Made by a program: the position numbers and the translations under genes. Under the pieces are notes generated by a model. The model ran no database searches and was not told where the DNA came from. It was given only the letters and a program-made list of their open reading frames with translations. Of a DNA stretch of 64,000 nucleotides, positions 1-11,239 are shown one piece after another; the first letter of the stretch is position 1; the number at the start of each line of letters is the position of its first letter. Source of the stretch: Sclerodactyla briareus (lineage: Eukaryota; Echinodermata; Holothuroidea; Dendrochirotida; Sclerodactylidae); the NCBI GenBank assembly GCA_026419785.1, contig JAODTK010002621.1, forward strand, positions 280,001 through 344,000, given 5' to 3'.

Positions 1-1870
1 TGGCTTCGCGAAACAAGGAACGAGCTCATACACTCTGTGGTTATTGACGGAACAAGACACATTGAAAGTTAAAATTTCGTGATCACTTGCACCGAGCGTA
101 CCCAAGCTCTCTACATTATATACAGAACAACTGGATCACTCTTCAAAACTAAATCCAAAATATTATCCTATCTGGTAGGAAAGGGACATGTGAGAAAGGA
201 AAACAATCCTGCGTGACATTGAAAAAGTTAGTCATGATGCCACTAGTTACCATCAGACAAGAAGAAATATCTGGATATTGAAATCCACCCACTAAATGAT
301 TGGACTTTCCTAGAAAACATGTCGGAAAGAAGAGAGTTGTTGCTTCAGAGCTATTTGGGACACGGGGTGACACAACGCCAACGAAAAAGAAACTGGAATA
401 CCAGGATTGAGTTACACGGAATATTACACCAAACAGAGTTGACAAAATTCACACCAATATCGGCCTTATCAAAACTATTCAAGTCAGACCCTCACATACA
501 ACAAAAACCCACCAACAATGCCCGGAGAGTATCGGTCGACTTGCCTATAAACCAACATAACCAGGAAGGTGAACATTGGCTGTGGAAATATCATTGTTCA
601 ACAACGGACTCTGTAATCCATGACGTTCAGGCTTGGTTCTGGAATAAAAATCTGCAACTCATTAAAAATTGTCTGAGACTTTGACAACCATTAAGCACAG
701 GCAAAAAGACAGAGGCTAACATATCTACGATAATGTTGACCCCTCGCCAGAACCTCACCATGCGATGACGTACTATTAACAAACCCGGCAGTAAGCCTAC
801 GGCCACCAGAAAACCACTCGCCCCCCATTTAGTTTACCAACCCCTTCCACGCAGGACATTTACCAACTTGCCTGAAACACTGAAGCCCCCGCACAATTAA
901 GGCGAAGACCATTCCTTAGCGGAAAAGATCCCTCCTTCCTACAGAAACACGAAACATCCACAAACTAAAACGCCCTCCTCAGCGCACTCTAATTCTAACC
1001 AACTGTTGGACCCGCTATCTTCCTACCTGCAACACGTCAAACCTAGGGAGAAGCCGCAAATCGCGGGGGGGGGGGGGGACTTTAGACCTATGGACTTCCG
1101 CCTGCACAGCCCAGTCACGGAATCGGGATCTTAGGACGTCCTGCGGTCACCAGGAGATTATTATCGTGCTATCTCGACAACCACCCACCCTCCTTCATCT
1201 CCCACGACCACCTATTGACCTCTTCACTATATCCCTCCACCCTTGCTCCCGTGAAGACAAACCGCGTTAAAGCTTAGTTATTATGCAGACAAAATTGAGC
1301 ATGTTCAACATACCAACAATCGAATCCCCCACCAGCAAACACTTCCCCTTTACCTTATCCCCCCCCCCACAGTCACTTCACTTCATCCACATCGACGAAA
1401 AACCACCGGCTAGACTGCCGCCCCTCCTCTGTATTACTCAAACCCGCACCCCCACGCCATCCAATGCCCCGCTGCCTGCCTCCTAAATGCCAGCACATAA
1501 AACTAGTTCTAGTGTCAAAGCCAGGACCAACACTACTTCCGTGTATCGGCAGCAGCGCCCTTCCTAACCTCTTCCCACTGACTCCCACGTGCCCAGAGCT
1601 CGCTTCAGGCTCAGCTAGTCTATGACACTTCTTACATCTATAAATTATACCCATCGCCTCTGTCCTCAAGCTCCACCCCATTAAAACTAGACCCGACTTC
1701 AAAAAATCAATCACCATATCCGCCAACCCTGCTAGGCGATCAGCCTATCCTTATCAGAAATAAATAGAAGACAACAGTCAGAGAATGAGAATAAGTAGGG
1801 GCGCCTACCTACCAGTGAAAAAATACTAATGCAAAAGGAAAAAGAAGTTAAAGGAAAACACTCACAACCA
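1..1870 (-). mobile_element. CR1/jockey-group LINE, family A copy 1 (5' part, cut by window edge)
   Basis: This is a degenerate non-LTR retrotransposon read on the minus strand, so its 5' end lies toward higher coordinates. It aligns by eye, with many small indels, to the DNA at 22.6-24.3 kb and 43.2-45.2 kb; shared blocks include the 'gatcacttgca' / 'ccaagct' region near position 80. The endonuclease part is readable at 149-445. Upstream of it (about 1370-1730, minus) is a stretch containing the residues YRCKKCHRLAEP, which may be remains of a zinc-binding first ORF; that is inference. Similarity to copy 3 fades near 1870, so the true 5' end is uncertain. No intact ORF remains. Confidence 0.75.
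149..445 (-). pseudogene. LINE endonuclease fragment (family A copy 1)
   Basis: The minus-strand frame contains GGFQYPDIS at 261-290. This corresponds to the GDFNYPDI-type block of the apurinic-like endonuclease domain of CR1/jockey LINEs, which nicks target DNA for target-primed reverse transcription. It is followed by a downstream stretch ending FLPDRIIFWI, matching the usual 'PTR...ILDL' region. The catalytic-block Asp has become Gly (GGF for GDF), so the copy is probably inactive even apart from its truncation. Copies 2 and 3 keep NFDYPDYSW and DFNYPDNSW at the same place. Confidence 0.7.
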
Positions 1871-2164
1871 CTACCAATCGCAACACAATACGGCTGGGGG
1901 AATACAAAAGACGGCTTACCGAGTTATACACAGCAGTCCATGCGACGAGCAAAACAGATTAACACAGTCACCACAAAAACACAAAGGACAAAATTGACTG
2001 AACCTCATACAGCACAATGGGTCTATGAAGGGGGAACTCAACACCGAACGGAATAAGCTTAGGGCAGGTTGTATTTTACACGTAGAAGAGAACCGATAGG
2101 CTGCAAATTCCCACACCGATTAAAAAATAGGATCAGACACACGCACGGATGAAAAGATCAGTAG
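1871..2164. other. No recognisable feature
   Basis: Purine-rich sequence flanking the LINE 5' region. Short open frames occur on both strands, but none resembles a known domain. Confidence 0.4.
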
Positions 2165-2262
2165 GAAATCAATATTATATATATATCCCATATTATATAA
2201 TATATAGTATATATATATTTTTTATATAATATAAATATGATATTATATATTATATGGGACAA
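2165..2262. repeat. AT-rich palindromic microsatellite
   Basis: Nearly pure A/T sequence bounded by inverted arms: tcccatattatataata near 2187 and the complementary atattatatgggac ending near 2260. It could form a cruciform or hairpin and is probably an expanded (AT)n tract. Confidence 0.75.
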
Positions 2263-2480
2263 GAGCAAAAAATGTAAACAACAATGGATACATCAAGATA
2301 GGCTGGATCTAGAATGAGATGCGAAATAGCGATTGAGCTAGGGAAAAATGTTGAGTAAACGGCCGATAGTTTTGATGCAGAGCTCGGACCAATACTAGTC
2401 TTTCGTAGGCAGTGACCACAGAAGTGATAACTCGGAAGAGAAGGCGGCTGGGACTTTATAGGCCTAGGAAAAACGGTGGG

Positions 2481-2640
2481 GAGAGGCTAATTAGTGTTCG
2501 CTGAGTGAAGGGGATAATCCCTTTTGGGATTATCCCGGGAGAGGCCAATTTGAGCCTCAGTGATTGAACAGGAGATAATCCCAACAGGAGTATACTAATG
2601 AAGGCCAGTTAGTTTGCGCCTTGGTGATTGACAATAGGCC
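2481..2640. repeat. Short tandem repeat (about 58 bp, three degenerate units) with a perfect hairpin
   Basis: Three successive blocks start with GAGAGGCTAAT, GAGAGGCCAAT and GAAGGCCAGTT and continue with a 'gtgattga' motif. Two of them reach GATAATCCC. The first junction forms a perfect 11-bp inverted repeat, GGGATAATCCC-TTTT-GGGATTATCCC, at 2511-2536. Confidence 0.65.
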
Positions 2641-3067
2641 AAAATAGGGAGGGGTCCGAGTGGTTAACATTATCTCTTTGTGATGGTAGGTCGTTCCGAA
2701 TGCTCAGACAAATGGTGTAGTCGTTTTTCAGGTTCAATTCCCAGTAATTGTCTTCGCTTTGCGGATTTAGTGGACCAATTTGGGTCATGGTCGTTGCCAA
2801 TCACTCTCAGGTTTCAATGGAGTGACTGACCATGTTGAATGCTTAGCAACGCTCTGCTCAATTTTTTGGGGTCTTGATGGCTGACCTGTGTTGGGTCATT
2901 CGCTCCATCAGGGTGTTTTTTTGTTTACCCGATTTTACTGAACTCCGCAGAGGTTACAGTAACTTAGGTGATCCAGTCTTCGAGACGCAATCAATATCTG
3001 TTGAATCGGAAATATGCGGGTGTCTGGAAACTTTTGAAACAAGTTGTGCGATCGACAATTTGCACGT

Positions 3068-3165
3068 TTTGAATATTATATATAGTGTAGATATATGTAT
3101 ATATATATGTGGGTGTGTGGTGTGCGTGGGCGTGTGTGGGGTGCGTGTGTGTGTGTGTGTGTTTT
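3068..3165. repeat. TA then GT/TG microsatellite
   Basis: An alternating TA stretch passes into GTGTGGTGTGCGTG and then a pure (GT)n run. Open frames across it (VCVGVCGVRVCVCV-type) are low-complexity artefacts. Confidence 0.85.
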
Positions 3166-4330
3166 AAGCTATGGAGGGAGGGGGAAAGCTTATCAGTTTG
3201 TTTTGCGCATCAGTTGAAGGTCAAGAGAGGTGGAACACGTAAGACAAGCCTGAAAACCTTGTCTACACGATGCATTTGCAAACAAAAGACTTAGGATGAA
3301 ATAATACTTGGCAGTAAGTTGGGTATATGGAGTAGATAATTCCGTAGGGTTGTTTTGGAGAAAAAAAAAAAACAAAATTGGTGGAAGGCTATGTTGTGGT
3401 AAGTGACAGAAGACTGTAAACAGGATGCTTTTTCAATCAAACTTTAGCATTTAAGTTCAGTCCATAGAGTAGTCACTCCTTATTTGTTAGGGTGAGATCC
3501 AATTTCATTCCACCCAAGCTGGAAAACCTTTACCCACTAACTGTGCACGTGAGAATGTAAGGGTTCCCTACAGGCACGTGAAGTTGCCCATGTGAGTAGA
3601 TCACCCTGTTGACATATGGCCAATCCAGATCCACTTTGGTCCAGCAAGCAGTCGAAGAAGCTTAAACCTTAGTAAACCCGGACAACTATTTAACGTGAAA
3701 AGTAGTGGAGCGGTCATACTTAGCATAACAATTGGTCACGTGGGGTGAAGGGTTCCTTATGCTTGTCATGTGGTCGATCATATATTTTAATGTTATACCG
3801 TCGCGTTTTTTGGAGTATGGAAACGTAATACTGTCATGCAAATATTATGGGGTTGTCAATACAAATATGAGGCAATAGCTCATGCAAAGATTGACTTCAA
3901 CCTTTCGAACAAGGATCACTACGCAGTGGTTGCGTTCTTGCTGTAGGCAGATCAGAAGATAATCAATGGTCTACAGCGTCTCGATATAATCTCAGAGCAT
4001 ATTATCGAAAATTGGTACTATTCGTGAACAGGTTTTTATTTTATTTTTAATCACCTATATGTATGTGAAAATGAGAATGTCTACTACCATATATCAATCT
4101 TTTACACTCAACTACTGTCGGAAAATTCGTAGAAGCTGAGTGGAATTGGTGCCTTTTTTATTTGTTACTACCGTTGCTGATAAATGAAAGAAGCAAGACT
4201 TTTTGTTCGCAGCTCACCTCCAATTTTAGGTACCCCCGCACACATCCCTGTTAAATACTCAATTGAAAGGATAGGTCCTGCTAAAAATTAGGCATAACAT
4301 CTTCAAACAATTAGGACCTTGTCGACTTTC
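3166..4330. other. No recognisable gene
   Basis: About 1.2 kb of mixed-composition DNA with frequent stops in all frames. No convincing domain, TIR or exon was seen. Confidence 0.4.
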
Positions 4331-4340
4331 TTTTGAACTG

Positions 4341-5236
4341 CTAAAAAAGAAAGGTTGGATTTGGCCAAACTACCGTAACCTCGTCCCCAGAAGACTTCCC
4401 CGTACAGCCAACACGAACCGGTGGGGCGGGCAATGTCGGCGGCCGGAGGAAAGCTATCCTGCCAACCGGGGTCGTTGTCCAGGGATGAAATATTTGTACA
4501 TCATCCTTCAATAAACGACATGTTTGGATAGTAATCACCCGGGTGCGACTTGGCCATTCCTGCTTGTGAAACGTATGGCAGAGGCACCACTTCAAAACTA
4601 CATCAGCAATGGTGGAAGAGGTAAGTCCTGTAACCCCACTTATGACTTGACCCATAGCACATTGTTGTCGTCCTAAACGTAAAAATGTGACACTTAAGTT
4701 TTTAGAATGACGTGAGGCCGGCCGCTTTCGCTTCGTTCGGCTTTCCGTCTGAGGAGTTGGGGCTCCTTCCTGAATCTGTAGCCAGGATGGTGGTGCTCTT
4801 TACAATTGCTTTCCACTTGGGCCATGCTCATCTCGATATTAGTTCGGTACCATGGAAATTCTCCTACTATGTTTCCCTCGCGGGGAGGCGTGCCGCATGG
4901 AAAGCTCAGACTATCTGGAATAGGGGAATGCCCAAGGTTTTATTGTATCATTGTAGGGCCACCCCAGTTGGTATGGTATCATGTAGGCACTTATTTGGGT
5001 GCTGCCATGATTTCCGGCACCTCTCAAATCACCTAATCTGGGTGTACAGTCCGGTTCAGTGGCTGGAGCATCCTCTGGGAACATCCTCTCGATCCCTTTC
5101 TTCATCTGTCCTGCATGTCACAGGAACTGAGGTGAACGTCGCTCGAATTGGTAATCTCCAGCGATTTCTCGGCTGGAGATTATCATATATTACGAAGTCT
5201 CTTCTGCTCTATTTGGAGCACTGGTGCCATCCCTAG
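4341..5236 (+). other. Coding-like GC-balanced stretch, unrecognised
   Basis: Two neighbouring segments (4341-4655 and 4712-5236) have higher GC and longer open frames than their surroundings. The plus strand is open across 4712-5236, and 4341-4655 is open on the minus strand. No domain can be named and overlapping frames make the true one ambiguous. They lie 0.5-1.4 kb upstream of the transmembrane exon at 5728, so they may be damaged ectodomain exons of that gene; this is inference from position only. Confidence 0.25.
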
Positions 5237-5727
5237 AAAGAGTTACCCAGTTTCCGTTTAGACAGGGAAGGGAGAAGTCAGGGTGCTCTCGGAGACGGGG
5301 ATGATGAGGGTTGGATGGCTGATCGTCAACTGCGCTTCATTGACCATTAGATGCCAAACCTGTTGTATGTTGTGATTTCTTGAAACATTATTTCCGTCGA
5401 CGTTTTGAGGAGCGCCCCCATTTCAAGACGACCCTGGCTCGTTTATATAGTGTTCTGTGTTCTGTGTGAATGAGCGTTATAAGTCCATTGCGATTGATGA
5501 ACATATCCCGGTATTGAATCATTTTCACGTGTACTGTGTGGGTTGGCGACTATTTTGAACAGCGCGCTCTTTCCGACGAGAATTGGCGTAATAGGTGATC
5601 TGTTCGAGAGGGCACTACGATGCGCATATTGGGGCAAGAACTTTGTGGTAAGGAATTTTCCAGTGTTTTTTTGTATTTTTTGTTTTCCGGACTACAAACT
5701 GACATTCCTTTCCGTCCCTTCTTGCAG

Positions 5728-5901
5728 AAGAAGACAGTGCGTGGCAGACAACTGCTCTAACGGTCTACAGTGCTACCCTCTCCGTATTCATGGTGTGTGT
5801 CTTTCGGTTTCGTGGGTATCATCTTGTACCGCCGTAACCAAGAGAAACGAAGCAGTCTGAGGGACGTTCCTGAACGCACCGGGTCACTGACATCCTATTA
5901 G
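5728..5901 (+). CDS. C-terminal transmembrane exon of an unidentified type I membrane protein (paralogue A)
   Basis: A pyrimidine-rich acceptor (ccgtcccttcttgcag) ends at 5727. With a phase-1 start the exon reads EDSAWQTTALTVYSATLSVF, then MVCV and, after a 1-2 base shift near 5803, FVGIILYRRNQEKRSSL. A short basic tail follows and ends ...TGSLTSY at a TAG (5899-5901). The hydrophobic run followed by YRR fits a single membrane pass with a short cytoplasmic tail. Two paralogous exons at 16358-16514 and 18570-18728 share the acceptor position, the phase, the ATL-VFMVCV core, GIILYRR and a C-terminal Y before TAG. Such conservation across diverged copies argues for a real exon. Protein identity is unknown; the phase-1 boundary matches the sushi-exon donor at 10224, which suggests a mosaic extracellular protein. 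The internal frameshift may be a consensus error. Confidence 0.55.
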
Positions 5902-7429
5902 CGCATTCACACTATTCTGTCTGCTCATCTCTTTGTTTGTTTGTTTAGCCTAGACGTTCCTATATTCGTCGTTTTTCCTTGAAGAACAACAGCGTTCATC
6001 TTTGATGTGTAGGGATGACTTTCATTGAAAATCTGGCCACTACTCTTTAAGTTCTCTTCTTTATTCTGAAAAATATTATTGATCCAAGAATCGGCAACTG
6101 CTACTCTCTTTATTATAAGTTGTATTATAAAGTATTAATAAAGTCGCACACGAGTCTTCTATAATAATGGGAGGGGTGATGTTAACATGCCTTTCATGCT
6201 CATTGGGAAGAAATGTCACTATTTTGTTCAACAAACCCTCTCGGGTTTATACTGGGTTTTGTCACTTTGAATATGTGTGAATTACGTAATCCAGTAGAAA
6301 CCTCAATTTGCATCATCATGTATTCACTCATAAAAATAGGGTTCCACGCGACGACGAACCTATATATTGTTTTAAACATATGTCACCCTATGAACCGGTG
6401 TAATCCAAACTGCCCAATTTTTCTATAATTCAGTCATTGCAATTAACGTAACAACACTAGCATTCGATCTTAGAGGGTTCTTTCAGTTTTTGTAGGAATA
6501 CATATTCACGTGTAACGGTTCCATGTGGTAATCTAACATTACTTTCTTTCGAACTTAGAATGACAAATGAATTTTCTCTGCGATGCTCGAACTAGTAAGT
6601 AGGGTGAAGAGTGTATATTCAGGTAGGGGAAGGGTACTTCAGATGAATTCAATTCCGAACAAGACAACTTTGAACTATCACACAGTAACATATTTTGGAG
6701 AGAAGAAACCAGATATAATCTGCAAGAATAAACATTACCCTATTTTTTGCTTGGGCTCATATTTTCATGTCTCATTACTTTTTCAACCAATTAGGTAATG
6801 CACAGCCTCTGAGATCCCTAAGTACAATAATAATGCAAATACATTGTTATGTAAAAAGATGACTTTCGGTGAAACAGAATTCTGGAGAAACCAAATTTTA
6901 GGCAGCTACTTCGTGGATATATTGCTCTTCATTCACGCGTTTGTAACAAAAAATGTGATTCTTAATCGAACGATCGGAGATTGTCCATGAAACAAGATGG
7001 TTTTTCTGTCACAACATGTGTGTCAAATCACTCAATAGTTAGGTTGTTCTTGGACCAGAATAATAAATTATTGTTGGAGTGATGTAAATTAATGGATTGG
7101 TGAGACCTAAGGTTGTCTTATTTTCTCGCTAACAATACATCATCCCATGAAAATTCACCACAATGAAATTTCCCCTTGCCTCCATATCAACAGGAATGAA
7201 TCTATATCCAAGTATTTGTATGGACGTTTCGATGTTACAATGTTACAATGTTACAATGTTTACATTCCCATTAGCAGGCACATCAGCCTCTGTTTTAGAT
7301 AACCAATACCTGCCGTTGATACTATAACCACCATGAGCGGGCGGACGGCATTCATTTTTACGTCATTGTATACAGCAACTTAATAAGCCTTTCACGGTTT
7401 AATACAACATGCTACCAATGAACAGTTCG
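5902..7429. other. 3' flank paralogous to the region after 16514; otherwise no gene
   Basis: Sequence after the TAG stays similar to 16515-16620 (gcgctttcat / gcgcattcac, then a TTTGTTTGTTTAG-like and a ttgaagaaaacacag / ttgaagaacaacag block), consistent with a shared 3' UTR. Weaker similarity to 16780-16870 reappears at 7298-7380. Between them nothing coding is recognised. A (TGTTACAA)n run of about three units sits at 7229-7260. Confidence 0.45.
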
Positions 7430-7745
7430 GGGGAATAGACAAGACCCCCCCCCCCCCCTCCCCCCATAGCGATATCGGGACGGCTTATTTCTAAATAGTC
7501 CATCACTAATTGAAAACGCAACAATTCATCCTAGGTTTTCGGAGTATTGTTGATAAGTATGGGGGGATCTGTGAAGTTTTCGTTGTCTGACAGTATATGT
7601 ATCTTTTTCGGCAGAGGAGTTTCGAAAAAATCGTTCTGCACAGTGTACGTTCAACGTCGAACTGCCATTGTTCCCTCATGATGAACCGTTGACACAATAT
7701 CATTATCATCTGATTTAAACTAAACAGCGCACAGGGCTTATTCTG
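7430..7745 (-). mobile_element. Dispersed element, copy 1 (unclassified, protein-coding remnant)
   Basis: This segment interrupts the paralogous 3' flank and is similar to 49265-49590 in the same orientation. Minus-strand conceptual translation conserves a scattered pattern in both copies: ND--(S/E)TPL-K at one end and PKT-DEL--F about 30 residues later, despite many indels. Conservation of amino acids between degraded copies suggests the fragment once encoded a mobile-element protein. I cannot assign the family. A C-rich tract marks its low-coordinate side. Confidence 0.45.
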
Positions 7746-9085
7746 TGGGCATTCTGTACTCAAGGTTTCTTCTTCTGACGTTTCTACTTGGGTGCGGGCT
7801 GGCGCGTTGGTAGGATAAACCCGCTGTTTGTTTTTGTTTCTTTAATTGTTGTTTTTTTTTTCAATGCATTGTTGCACCGACGTTTAGATGCCTCAGTACC
7901 CTCGGGTGTACCTCTTCCTACCCTTATTGAAATTAATGCCAATTCAGTGAACCTAAGTAAGCAGATATGTGATTCTTGACCCTATCTAGACTATAGAGGA
8001 CGACTTAGGAACACTCATACAACAATGGCTAATATAACTGTTACGAATACCCCGAAATACCGATACCATACAAGGTACTGGGAAGAGACAGAAAACCATG
8101 CAGTGAGTTAAAAGACGATATGAAAACCGGTGAGTGAGCAGCGGAACGCCCATGGCATTCGACAAATTAGAAATATGCCTATGGGTACGTCTCAGACAGT
8201 TGCAGGTTCCCGATATGACAGAGAACGGATGAGAAGAAAAATTAGGGGTCATAGAGTAACGGAGGAAAAACACATAGAAAACGGGCAAACTAATAAAGGT
8301 AATGGTAATCGAAGTGTCGTGTTTGCTGGTGATATGCGTCGGTAGGGGTGAGGGTTTATCCAGAGCGAGTCAGATTCATTTCATTTCATGTCAAGAATTA
8401 CGAGCAAGCAACGAACTATGAATTCAGATTCCCTTTTAAGTAACCAACTTCAGTACCTTTATCTCATTACTGTACATGTGGAAGTACACTCGTCCAAAGG
8501 GGCAAACCGTTGACTGATGAAGGCGGGGGGGTCTAAAACAAGAAAGAGCACGGTTTGTGTGTGTCAAGGACGTTATGTTTGGGGAAGTTGGTCGGTCTGC
8601 ACCAATCCCCCTCCGTCTCTCTGCACCCGCCACACACGCGCAACACACAGTGGCTGCGTCCTTGTAGACGTTTGATAATTGTTCGCATTGTTATTTCAAA
8701 TTATAATCGTATTCCACCTCTGAATTTCAATAAATAAGTTTACCACTTGCTACTATATAATCATTCGGTTTAATGTGATTTATGTGCTATCTCCTCTGCT
8801 GTCTGAAAAGTCATAGGATAGAGGTCTATGATTGGTTGCGTGAAGTACATTCACGAAAGTGTTGCTTTACCTCACAGAGAAGGACGTCCCCGGACCTAAT
8901 CCGATTATTACCACACTTGTAACTGCACGCTCTTCGAGTCGAGATGTTCCATTGTATATATACATATGATTCCCCTTCAGATATCACATTTGATTACCAT
9001 TACGGCATAATACCACTATAGGGAGTAGCGAGTCTACTATGGGCCCCTATTTGTATATGTGAATTTTGCGAGAGTGAGTGAGAAT
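7746..9085. other. No recognisable gene
   Basis: A 71-residue plus-strand open frame at 8130-8345 is charged and unrecognised. The rest holds short runs and frequent stops. Given its position between the transmembrane exon and the sushi exons, it could be intergenic or intronic. Confidence 0.35.
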
Positions 9086-9088
9086 CTA

Positions 9089-9119
<31 letters not shown>

Positions 9120-9175
9120 TTATTATTATTATTATTATATTATTATTATTATTATTTTATTATTATTATTATTAA
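9089..9175. repeat. (ATT)n microsatellite
   Basis: About 85 bases of ATT trinucleotide repeats with occasional TTTT interruptions. Confidence 0.95.
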
Positions 9176-9280
9176 TTATAACATACAGATGTGGGTCGCA
9201 AATGTAGGACACTATAACAAATGAAGACAATCTCAAACTACCTTCAAAGTTCTGGACTTCTGTACATACCGTGTGTGAGC

Positions 9281-9433
9281 GCGTCCCGTCGATCACCAAC
9301 GGCAACCCCACTGAAGCATGGTGCCATTCAGCGGATTCGAAGCAACAAACGGTTCAGTGCTACCCTGGCCCATGGCATCCCGATGGGCCAGTTACACCAC
9401 GTGTGGAAGTCACAGAGTAATTGTGCAGAGTAG
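9281..9433 (+). pseudogene. Degenerate CCP/sushi domain exon
   Basis: The plus-strand sequence gtcgatcaccaacggcaac corresponds to the CP-ITNGN start of a complement-control-protein (sushi) module. After frame shifts it continues with a VQCYPG segment at about 9352, the usual position of the second cysteine and the aromatic-Gly pair, then a Gly/Pro/Val/Thr stretch. The third and fourth cysteines are not cleanly readable. It is 0.6 kb upstream of a clearer sushi exon (10068-10224) that begins with the same CP-ITNGN motif, which supports the call. Sushi modules mediate extracellular protein binding; no specific ligand can be inferred. Confidence 0.4.
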
Positions 9434-9554
9434 CGTTCCTGTAACGGGATCATTTTAGGCTCTTTCTACGTCGAAGGCATTTTGCATTGTTCAGAGCGCT
9501 GCACAAATATATAGTACCTTGAGCATAGTGACTTGAAACACCCGCACTAAACAA

Positions 9555-9760
9555 CACGCACCTTTTCCTTGTTCACAACCGACACACCAATTCAACGTCA
9601 CCCAAGGCTGATTTGGTTCCGGCTTCGAGCCCGTACAATCGAGTGGTTGTGGGTTCGAGTCTACGTTGCGTTCCTCATCGCTGTACGTTTTCTCGTTTGC
9701 TTTATTATACCAATATTGTATTTTAAGGGTAACTGTCGTGTAGGGTTGAGCTTCAGACAC
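9555..9760 (+). repeat. Possible tRNA-derived SINE (weak)
   Basis: The stretch gtgggttcgagtctac near 9647-9662 resembles the polymerase III B box (GGTTCGANNCC), although the last C is T. No good A box or cloverleaf could be drawn, so a functional tRNA is unlikely. Confidence 0.2.
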
Positions 9761-10067
9761 TAGCGTAAAAAGAGATGTGTTTGAACGGGAGAGTGAGGTC
9801 GGGACCAATGGAAATGCGCCCTCATTTGTAGCCTCGCCCTCCCTATTGGCAAATAAATGAAATTTATGGGCTCCTAGATAGGAGACACATGCTGTTGATA
9901 TATATGACGAACAAAGCTGTGTAAAACTTTACAGAACCGTGAGAAGAAACATAAGACCAATGGCCAGGGGTTATAATAAACATGGAAGACACTATAATGA
10001 ATCGAAAATGTATCAAATTGCCACGTATTGTTGTGTATTGGGCATATTATACCACAGTTGGTTGCAG

Positions 10068-10224
10068 TGTCCCACGATCACAAACGGCAACTGGCTGGAG
10101 CGGACCAACAGCGAGGCGACACCACGGCGGGTCAGTGTACTCTGGCTAAGTATTCAGACTGGCCAGTCCCCCGTGATCACATGTGAAGCCACGGGGTTCT
10201 GGAACAATGTACCGCCCTGTTCCG
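10068..10224 (+). CDS. CCP/sushi domain exon (frameshifted)
   Basis: An acceptor (gttgcag) ends at 10067 and a consensus donor GTAAGT begins at 10225. The exon reads CPTITNGNWLERTNSEA at its start and SPVITCEATGFWNNVPPC at its end, i.e. the first, third and fourth sushi cysteines with the diagnostic G-x-W-x-x-x-P-P-C ending. The second cysteine is missing in this frame, but a +1 reading around 10136 gives QCTLAKYS, so one base is probably lost in the middle. The donor follows one base of a codon (phase 1), the typical symmetry for shuffled extracellular modules and the same phase as the transmembrane exons. It may belong to the plus-strand gene that ends at 16514; the hAT fragment and LINE between them would then be intronic insertions. 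This linkage is inference. Confidence 0.6.
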
Positions 10225-10257
10225 GTAAGTGCGTGCATGAATGCATAGGACCCGTTG

Positions 10258-10297
10258 GAACACTTCTCGAAGAAATTCTCGAAGAAATTCTCGAGAT
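10258..10297 (+). repeat. 12-bp tandem repeat
   Basis: About two and a half copies of TTCTCGAAGAAA just inside the putative intron after the sushi exon. It looks like a short slippage repeat. Confidence 0.7.
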
Positions 10298-10505
10298 CTC
10301 TAGCCTGTCCCAACTACATTGGACTGAAACTAATCACTTCAATGGCCACATTTGGGATTTGGTTCTTGACTCGTACTAGAGTCGCTGGTAAGCGCAGTCC
10401 ATGTTGACACCATGTTGAGTGACCACGCTGCAGTGAACTGTTAAATTATTAAACCTTTAAACCTGCGCAAAGATCGGCAAGTGAAGCGCCATGTGTCGTA
10501 CCGGG

Positions 10506-10566
10506 TATATATTATATATATATATATATATATAAAAAAACGAAAAAAATATTATTATATATATAT

Positions 10567-10637
<71 letters not shown>
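10506..10637. repeat. (AT)n microsatellite, interrupted
   Basis: Alternating AT broken by a short A-rich block (taaaaaaacgaaaaaaat). Open frames across it (YIYIYI-type) are artefacts. Confidence 0.95.
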
Positions 10638-10689
10638 ATGAAAAAATCAGGCACGATAAGTTTGAGGAATCGATCTCGGACCCAGACTA

Positions 10690-10770
10690 ATCAGGATCCG
10701 AGGGTGATATCAGGGCGCGGATCAAGGGGCGCACCCGGCGCCCCCCCCCCCCTAAAAATCTAGTGAACAT
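10690..10770. mobile_element. Candidate transposon terminus (GGGGCGCACCCGGCGCCCC type)
   Basis: A 'gcgcggatcaaggggcgcac' block followed by a CCCGGCGCC and poly-C stretch. It resembles the short G-rich termini seen again near 35505 and 49075-49125. Element length and class are unknown. Confidence 0.3.
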
Positions 10771-11114
10771 TTTTTTAAACAAAATATGGAAAAAACATTT
10801 TTTTTTGGTTTTGCCGCTGAGACCGTTGAGTTAAGCTTTGACACAAGCCCCCCCACACTCTAACAATTGTTACGGTGGACAATCCGGATCCAACAACTTC
10901 AGAGAATTAAAATAACAAGGACAGTATACAACATGACTAAGTTGACAGACACAAACAGAGGAAAAAAAATAATATCTCTAAGTTTTTTAGCATGAGCTAA
11001 CGTCGAGAATGGAGAAGCTAATGGCACTGCGCACCGCTCGCTTTGTATGCGAAGGAAATTATTCAACACGCCCATCATCGAAGTAAGTACCGCGATGATC
11101 CTCTGCATTATTGG

Positions 11115-11172
11115 GTGTGTACCCCCCCCCCCCCCCCCCCCCCAAACGTGGGGGGGGGGAAAAAAAAAAGTA
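11115..11172. repeat. Poly-C / poly-G / poly-A homopolymer block
   Basis: A run of about 23 C, then aaacgtg, a run of G and a run of A. The C-AAACGT-G arrangement is self-complementary; exact lengths are likely unreliable. Confidence 0.8.
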
Positions 11173-11239
11173 GGACGAGGACGCGAGTGCGCTGTCTGAG
11201 CACAATTTGAGGACGACATAATCCGATCAAAGGTTCCTG

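Noticed and set aside
4341-4655. HYR-like domain
   Set aside because: A few residues (W-P-x-P-T-V-T) suggested it, but no frame gives the required Gly/Cys pattern.
9600-9690. tRNA gene
   Set aside because: A B-box-like stretch only; no acceptor stem or anticodon arm can be folded.
10258-10297. Heat-shock element (TTCnnGAA array)
   Set aside because: The GAA-TTC spacing between units is wrong and the match is explained by a 12-bp slippage repeat inside an intron.
10457-10690. Tyr/Ile repeat frames on both strands
   Set aside because: Pure (AT)n microsatellite translation.
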